This document shows, piece by piece, positions 1-3,979 of a stretch of DNA of 6,913 nucleotides; positions within the stretch are counted from its first letter, which is position 1, and the number at the start of each line of letters is the position of its first letter. The stretch is from positions 1-6,913 of the forward strand of contig JAKSCP010000030.1 in NCBI GenBank assembly GCA_022360535.1, in the 5' to 3' direction. The stretch is from Pseudomonadales bacterium (lineage in GTDB: Bacteria; Pseudomonadota; Gammaproteobacteria; Pseudomonadales; Pseudohongiellaceae). Below the pieces are notes generated by a model, which was not told the origin of the DNA, ran no database searches, and saw only the letters and a list, made by a program, of their open reading frames with translations. The translations under genes were made by a program, and so were the position numbers.

Positions 1-672
1 GGCATCTATTCCTTACCCGACAACGGATACACATTGAGCCTGGGAACAGGGCCAGATCCGGATATCTCACTGCTGTTCTACCCCCTGATGAATCAAGGCA
101 AGGCTGAACTTACGGACCTGGCAGAAAAGGTATTCCGTTATTGGGCCGAATCGCCGGTAAAAGTCGCCAGCACGGAAAAAATCAATCCAGGCAGCACTCA
201 TTGGAACGTAGATCTCCAACAAGCAGCAGAGATCCAAATCGACACTTCGCAAGGAGATTCATTTGCGCTCTTTACCCAGCATACTCCCGAGGAGTTCGAT
301 CTGAAGGTCAGGGATGGTGGAGGAAACGAAATCGATCCCGACGAGGAACACTATTTCAATGCCGGTCATACCCATGATGACACTGTGAGTTCAGAGGCAT
401 TGGAATTTGAAGGCGATCTTGATCCGGAAAAACTTAACGACTGGTTCTCAATGCTTTTGCAAACGCAAGGTCCTAACATCTTTCGAATGAAGGGTATCGT
501 CTCTATCGCTGAAAATGACAAAAGAATGGTTTTCCAGGGCGTCCACATGCTCTTCGACGCCCAGCCTGGTGAACCATGGGGAGACGAAGCGCGTCACAAT
601 CGCCTCGTTTTTATCGGCCGTGAGCTCGATCGTGATTTTCTTGAAGGCGGTCTGAAGCGCTGCTTGAGCTAA
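1..672 (+). CDS. COG0523/CobW-family metallochaperone GTPase, C-terminal part (5' end outside window)
   Basis: The reading frame is open from base 1, so this is the 3' part of a longer gene. A TTG at 34 has no Shine-Dalgarno sequence and is not a convincing start. Counting the first codon as residue 1, residues about 121-223 form a clear CobW C-terminal domain: HTHDD (123-127), GDLDPEKLNDW, LLQTQG, FRMKG, FQGVHMLF (178-185), PWGDE and RLVFIGR (201-207). COG0523 proteins are cytoplasmic GTPases that deliver or help insert metals such as zinc, cobalt or nickel; which metal applies here cannot be read from this fragment. The preceding 120 residues are unusual. They do not resemble the end of the G domain, and no NKxD guanine-specificity motif lies where it would be expected, about 75 residues before the C-terminal domain. 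The segment instead looks beta-rich and includes ALFTQHTPEEF just before the HTHDD. The Walker A and the CxCC metal site would lie upstream. The stop overlaps the next gene. Confidence 0.88.
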   Translation, partial: GIYSLPDNGYTLSLGTGPDPDISLLFYPLMNQGKAELTDLAEKVFRYWAESPVKVASTEKINPGSTHWNVDLQQAAEIQIDTSQGDSFALFTQHTPEEFDLKVRDGGGNEIDPDEEHYFNAGHTHDDTVSSEALEFEGDLDPEKLNDWFSMLLQTQGPNIFRMKGIVSIAENDKRMVFQGVHMLFDAQPGEPWGDEARHNRLVFIGRELDRDFLEGGLKRCLS

Positions 673-674
673 TG
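672..674 (+). promoter_or_regulatory. TAATG stop-start overlap (translational coupling)
   Basis: The TAA stop of the CobW-family gene (670-672) and the ATG of the WD40 gene (672-674) share one base. No separate promoter or good ribosome binding site is visible before the ATG. The second gene is therefore probably translated by ribosomes that terminate on the first, which would give linked amounts of the two proteins. Confidence 0.7.
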
Positions 675-1727
675 GCAGACATCCAAACCCTTGAGTGCTT
701 CTTTGAGACTGATCTTGGTGAGGCTCCTGTTGCATTAGACTGGTCAGCTTGCGGCCAATGGCTCGCTGTTATCAATGTAGACAGCGAGGTGTTAGTGGTG
801 GACGCAAAGACTGGCACGGTCATCAAGAACTGGAAAGCCCATGATGAGGGTGCCCTGGCGTTGGCATGGCATCCGAGGTTGCCGATATTCGCCAGCAGCT
901 GTCAAAACGGTTTCGTGAAACTGTGGGAGATTGATGATCAGCATTCGATCGAGCAAGTATCCGAGATTGCGCTGCAATCGGAGTCAGACAATCCCTGGAT
1001 CGAACTCATAAAATGGCGGCGGGACGGAAAACAATTAGCCATCGCCTCAGGAAATTCTGTGAAGCTCAGTTCAGCTCAGGGTGATGTAGAAACCAGTTTG
1101 CCGTTTCCGGGTGGGACGATTGGCGCTATGGCCTGGCACCCCAAAGGATCACTGCTTGGCATAGCAGGCTATGGGGGTATTCTTATCTACAACGCTTTGG
1201 ATCCGGTAGCGAAGCCAATTGAACTGAATTGGAAGGGTTCGTTGCTCAGTTTGAGCTGGAGTCCCGACGGTAAGTTTATCGTCGCTGGCTGTCAGGACAA
1301 TACCGTACACGTGTGGCGCCTTCGCTCGCGCCAGGACTCACTGATGTCCGGGTTTGCCTACAAACCCCTGCAATTGACCTGGAGTAATGGTGGTAAGCGG
1401 CTGTTAACAGGTGGCACTAAGGACCTTGTGATCTGGTCTTTCAACAGAAAGGGTGCCGAAGAAGGTGCACCCGATGCTCGCTCGTTTCATGATCACGCTA
1501 TCTGTGCAATAGGAGTTGCTTCCAATGGTAAAGGGATAGCGAGTGGCTGCCGCAATGGTCACATCGCGGTATGGGAATCTGTAAATGATGTGAAACCAAG
1601 AGTCTCGACTACCCTGGATAGTCGGGTTGAGCACTTACAATGGTCTCCGGTAAAGAAATCAAAAACACTGGCAGCCAGCTCTCGACACGGATCACTTTAT
1701 CTTTTTGATGCCTCCAAATTTATCTAA
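672..1727 (+). CDS. WD40-repeat beta-propeller protein, partner of the CobW-family gene
   Basis: This 351-residue protein has no signal peptide or membrane segment and should be cytoplasmic. Eight WD40-like units can be picked out at about residues 19-47, 60-88, 109-137, 149-177, 190-218, 231-258, 276-304 and 318-347. They follow the pattern of a hydrophobic strand, W-x-P-x-G/K, a second strand and a closing W or F, for example LSWSPDGKFIVAGCQDNTVHVW in unit 5. Units 3, 4 and 8 lack the closing Trp. Seven or eight blades are both possible. WD40 propellers are scaffolds for protein-protein contacts and have no catalytic role of their own. The ATG shares its A with the stop of the upstream CobW-family gene (TAATG), and no strong Shine-Dalgarno sequence precedes it, so translation by coupling is likely. 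Close pairing of COG0523 and WD40 genes is, to my knowledge, recurrent in proteobacteria, which supports a shared role in metal handling. The specific function is inferred. Confidence 0.9.
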   Translation: MADIQTLECFFETDLGEAPVALDWSACGQWLAVINVDSEVLVVDAKTGTVIKNWKAHDEGALALAWHPRLPIFASSCQNGFVKLWEIDDQHSIEQVSEIALQSESDNPWIELIKWRRDGKQLAIASGNSVKLSSAQGDVETSLPFPGGTIGAMAWHPKGSLLGIAGYGGILIYNALDPVAKPIELNWKGSLLSLSWSPDGKFIVAGCQDNTVHVWRLRSRQDSLMSGFAYKPLQLTWSNGGKRLLTGGTKDLVIWSFNRKGAEEGAPDARSFHDHAICAIGVASNGKGIASGCRNGHIAVWESVNDVKPRVSTTLDSRVEHLQWSPVKKSKTLAASSRHGSLYLFDASKFI

Positions 1728-1758
1728 CTTCTTTAATAAAAATGGAAAACGGGATTTT

Positions 1759-1824
1759 AAGGCTGGAACAAACCCGCATCCTATCGAATGTAAATTCGAA
1801 CCAGCCTTGATCCTGAATCGATAG
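1759..1824. terminator. Inverted-repeat cluster between convergent genes, putative bidirectional terminator
   Basis: The 100-base gap between two convergent genes holds three perfect inverted repeats. AAGGCTGG (1759-1766) pairs with CCAGCCTT (1801-1808). Inside it, TCGAAT (1784-1789) pairs with ATTCGA (1794-1799) around GTAA, a GNRA-type tetraloop in plus-strand RNA. CTATCGA (1781-1787) pairs with TCGATAG (1818-1824) and is incompatible with the simple nested fold. In minus-strand RNA the outer stem is followed by an interrupted U-rich stretch (reverse complement of about 1735-1758). In plus-strand RNA there is no U tract. A terminator for the minus-strand gene, or a shared barrier, fits the position, but this is not a textbook intrinsic terminator. 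Confidence 0.4.
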
Positions 1825-1827
1825 CTC

Positions 1828-3408
1828 TCAGTCTCCCTGATCAAGATAGTTGCCAGCTTCAATCACGCCTTCAAAGCTGTCGTCACCTTCCCAGATATTA
1901 AGCAAAGCCTGGTAGTACTCGGCTGCTTCAATTGAGTTACCGGTTGCAGCCTGTGCTCGTGCCATGCCAAGTAGTGAGCGCGGGCGATTCGGCATGCGCT
2001 CCAGAGAAATTGCAAACTGCTCAATGGCATCTGCATGGCGACCAAGGTCGACCAGTACTTCACCATACATTTCATAGAGCGGTTTAATGGGATTGGCAGA
2101 CCCGCGCGGTGGTGCCATTGGTTTGATGATTTCTACCGCCTGGTCAAAAAAGCCTACAGCTACATCAGGGTGGTTCATTCCCGCATGCAGAAGCGCGCTG
2201 GCCTGGTTCGCCATGATGGCGGTGTATCCACCTTTGCCTTCATCAACACGGCGCTTCAGCTCTTGCTCGGCAGCTGCCAGCGCCGCCTCATCCTCAAGGT
2301 GGTAAGCAGAAAGCGCAGTAGCCAGCAGTTCGTGATCAGGTGAATCTTCAGTGACTTCCTGTATCTTCCATTCCTCGGTATCCACAATATAGCGATTGCG
2401 AGTCAAACCAACTGTGTTCAGTGCGCGAGCCGCGCCTGCCTGGCCGCGCGCTCCGCCATCTGTGAATCCACCCTGCCTGGACATGGTTTCGATGCGCTCT
2501 ATCCAAAGCCGTGCATGCTCATAGTCGCCACGCTGCAGATCGCCGTACTGACCCCAGTCCAGTGAGTGAATGGCATCCCCCATGCTTTGGCCAGGCCGCC
2601 ACAACTCCACCGCTGCATCATAAGCAGACTGGTTATGGCCAGAGACCAAATCCCACATACCATGTTGTATGAAGATATGAGTCGGCATGTGTCGGGCGTG
2701 AGATACTGCAGGCGCGATATCGGCAAAGCGATAGGCTGCTTCAAGCGCCAACGGCGCGTGTATCGGATCGTCGAAGGAGTGGATCGTATAGTGCGCCGCA
2801 CCTGGGTGCAGGGGATTGGCATTGAATATATCCAGGGCAATAGTGCCGGCACGGATGGCCATACGATAATCCAGGTCACCACCTGCGGCAGAACGGGCAC
2901 TCAATATAGCCAGGGAGTAGAAGGCAGCGACTTCGTGATCGTTCGGATACTGCTCATAGAGTTCTTCCATTGCTTCCATGTAGCCAATGCGGCGCTCATC
3001 CAGTTCACCTTCGCCCCAGAGAATCTCAACCGCATTGAGAAAGCCTTTCTCGCGCTCTGTTGGCGCCTTCGCCAGGCGCTCGGCCCTGGTTGCACCCAGG
3101 CGCTGAAGCACTTTTCTGGGCTCGGTTGCATCCATTTCTGAAAACAAGGGATGGTTATAGGAGAGCGACTCACCCCAGTAGGCGAGCGCGAAATCGGGGT
3201 CTATGGCCTGAGCCGCCTGAAATTGCTCAACCGCCTGCTCCCAGCCAAAGCTGTGCAAAATAGCCACTCCCCGCAGAAAATGTTGCTGCGCTTCACCAGA
3301 AGCAGAGGTTGGGAAGTCAATCGAACCAACGTTGTCGAACTGCGCCGTGGCAGGCATAGCCATCATTGCCAGGGCGGTGATCACCACCAGTCGTTTCAGA
3401 AAATTCAT
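1828..3408 (-). CDS. Secreted TPR-repeat protein with a His-rich core motif
   Basis: This is a 526-residue protein read from the ATG at 3408. Residues 1-22 form a typical signal peptide: K5 R6, a hydrophobic stretch, then PATA before Q23. A periplasmic or otherwise exported location follows. TPR-like helical pairs are visible near residues 47-79, 396-430, 444-474 and 477-506. The centre holds a motif I recognise from a widespread but poorly characterised bacterial TPR family: HPGAAHYTIHSFDDP (from H201) followed by SHARHMPTHIF (from S236), with H258 a little later. The density of His and Asp would suit metal binding or an active site, but no enzyme activity is established that I can cite. The alternative ATG at 3414 is rejected because GGAG (3416-3419) lies one base from it and seven bases from the ATG at 3408. 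The gene converges on the WD40 gene and lies 157 bases beyond the FmdB-like gene. A role in nutrient or metal scavenging is speculation. Confidence 0.88.
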   Translation of the reverse strand: MNFLKRLVVITALAMMAMPATAQFDNVGSIDFPTSASGEAQQHFLRGVAILHSFGWEQAVEQFQAAQAIDPDFALAYWGESLSYNHPLFSEMDATEPRKVLQRLGATRAERLAKAPTEREKGFLNAVEILWGEGELDERRIGYMEAMEELYEQYPNDHEVAAFYSLAILSARSAAGGDLDYRMAIRAGTIALDIFNANPLHPGAAHYTIHSFDDPIHAPLALEAAYRFADIAPAVSHARHMPTHIFIQHGMWDLVSGHNQSAYDAAVELWRPGQSMGDAIHSLDWGQYGDLQRGDYEHARLWIERIETMSRQGGFTDGGARGQAGAARALNTVGLTRNRYIVDTEEWKIQEVTEDSPDHELLATALSAYHLEDEAALAAAEQELKRRVDEGKGGYTAIMANQASALLHAGMNHPDVAVGFFDQAVEIIKPMAPPRGSANPIKPLYEMYGEVLVDLGRHADAIEQFAISLERMPNRPRSLLGMARAQAATGNSIEAAEYYQALLNIWEGDDSFEGVIEAGNYLDQGD

Positions 3409-3415
3409 GTGCATT

Positions 3416-3419
3416 CTCC
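3416..3419 (-). promoter_or_regulatory. Ribosome binding site that selects the start of the TPR gene
   Basis: On the minus strand the bases read TGGAGA-ATG-CAC-ATG. GGAG is seven bases from the ATG at 3408 but only one base from the ATG at 3414. The usual spacing of five to nine bases favours 3408, which also gives a clean signal peptide beginning MNFLKR. Confidence 0.65.
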
Positions 3420-3447
3420 AGCAGGGAAAATTAAGTAGGACAAAAGC

Positions 3448-3475
3448 AGATTACTTCGATTCCACCGATTTTCAA
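3448..3475 (-). promoter_or_regulatory. Weak candidate promoter for the TPR gene
   Basis: The gap between the TPR gene and the FmdB-like gene is noticeably A+T-rich. On the minus strand TTGAAA (3475-3470) resembles a -35 box, and 16 bases later TAATCT (3453-3448) is a poor -10 box. The position, about 40 bases before the start codon, is reasonable. The -10 match is weak and the whole gap offers other A+T-rich hexamers, so this is only a candidate. Confidence 0.2.
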
Positions 3476-3565
3476 GTAATAACGATTGTTTCTCAGTGGT
3501 CAGAGCAAATATTTGTAAGCCAGAGATAGAATTTCAAACTGAATTTACGCAAGCAGGAAATGTTT

Positions 3566-3907
3566 CTAGTCTCTGATTTTCTTGTGGAGGTGAGGTAGCG
3601 AGCTGGGATCTTTTGGATCCAGGAACCGCTTCTCGGTTCCGGTCCGGGTTACATTTTCGTAGGTACCGTCATAGCGTTTTTCCAGCTTCGTGAATCCAAG
3701 ATTCTTAAGCTGTGCATTGCTCATAGGAGTATTTATCATGGGTGCACTATTAAAAACTTTGTGTACTGCTGCTTCACTCGGCGTGCTTCCCGGGTCAATC
3801 TTGGCGAGGTCACATAACTCACCCCAACTGGTTACTTTGGCACTCATACTATGTGTCACCTCAACAGTGCGGCCGTTGTCTTTACAGAGATAGTCGTAAC
3901 GCGGCAA
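3566..3907 (-). CDS. FmdB-like small protein (divergent zinc-ribbon family)
   Basis: This is a 113-residue cytoplasmic protein read from a TTG codon. From that start it begins MPRYDYLCKDNG and continues TVEVTHSMSAKVTSWGELC, then IDPGSTPSEAAVHKVF, which matches the start and spacing of FmdB-type small proteins of proteobacteria. The TTG is preceded by AAGGGGGG (3915-3922) at seven bases, so it is better supported than the upstream in-frame TTG at 3928. FmdB proteins are usually described as zinc-ribbon putative regulators, sometimes near formamidase genes; their biochemical role is unclear. Only two cysteines are present here, C8 and C32. The CxxCG knuckle is replaced by CKDNG and no second CxxC exists, so a normal four-cysteine ribbon cannot form. 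The C-terminal half (about residues 60-113) is basic, with GFTKLEKRYDGTYENV and a terminal HLHKKIRD, and could contact nucleic acid. The gene lies 72 bases after the permease gene on the same strand. Confidence 0.75.
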   Translation of the reverse strand: MPRYDYLCKDNGRTVEVTHSMSAKVTSWGELCDLAKIDPGSTPSEAAVHKVFNSAPMINTPMSNAQLKNLGFTKLEKRYDGTYENVTRTGTEKRFLDPKDPSSLPHLHKKIRD

Positions 3908-3914
3908 ACCGTAA

Positions 3915-3922
3915 CCCCCCTT
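3915..3922 (-). promoter_or_regulatory. Strong ribosome binding site supporting a TTG start
   Basis: On the minus strand AAGGGGGG is followed by seven bases and then TTG-CCG-CGT-TAC, encoding MPRYDY. This purine run decides the start of the FmdB-like gene at 3907 and argues against initiation at the upstream in-frame TTG (3928). Confidence 0.65.
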
Positions 3923-3979
3923 TACCAACTACAAGCTGACGCAGCCGAATGCTAATCACCGTAGCGGCATGGCACCAAG

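Noticed and set aside
34..672. Stand-alone CobW C-terminal protein starting at the TTG at 34
   Set aside because: The frame is open back to base 1 and no Shine-Dalgarno sequence precedes the TTG, so a gene entering from upstream is more likely.
448..735. 95-residue minus-strand open frame across the CobW/WD40 junction
   Set aside because: It is antisense to two well-supported genes and the translation has no family resemblance.
2566..3141. 191-residue plus-strand open frame opposite the TPR gene
   Set aside because: It lies wholly antisense to a strongly supported gene, shows no recognisable domain, and its composition fits a shadow frame.
3409..3414. ATG at 3414 as the start of the TPR gene
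   Set aside because: The Shine-Dalgarno sequence is only one base away, and the ATG at 3408 has proper spacing.
3409..3565. Zur or Fur operator in the A+T-rich gap
   Set aside because: I looked for a palindrome of the GTTATANTATAAC type or a Fur-like repeat and found none; the A+T-rich stretches do not form a convincing dyad.
3908..3928. TTG at 3928 as the start of the FmdB-like gene, giving seven extra residues
   Set aside because: The family begins at MPRYDY, and the strong purine-rich site sits correctly for the TTG at 3907.
3908..3979. Terminator between the permease and FmdB-like genes
   Set aside because: Only a 3-bp palindrome (CCGTAGCGG at 3959-3967) is present, with no stable stem followed by a U tract, so cotranscription cannot be excluded.
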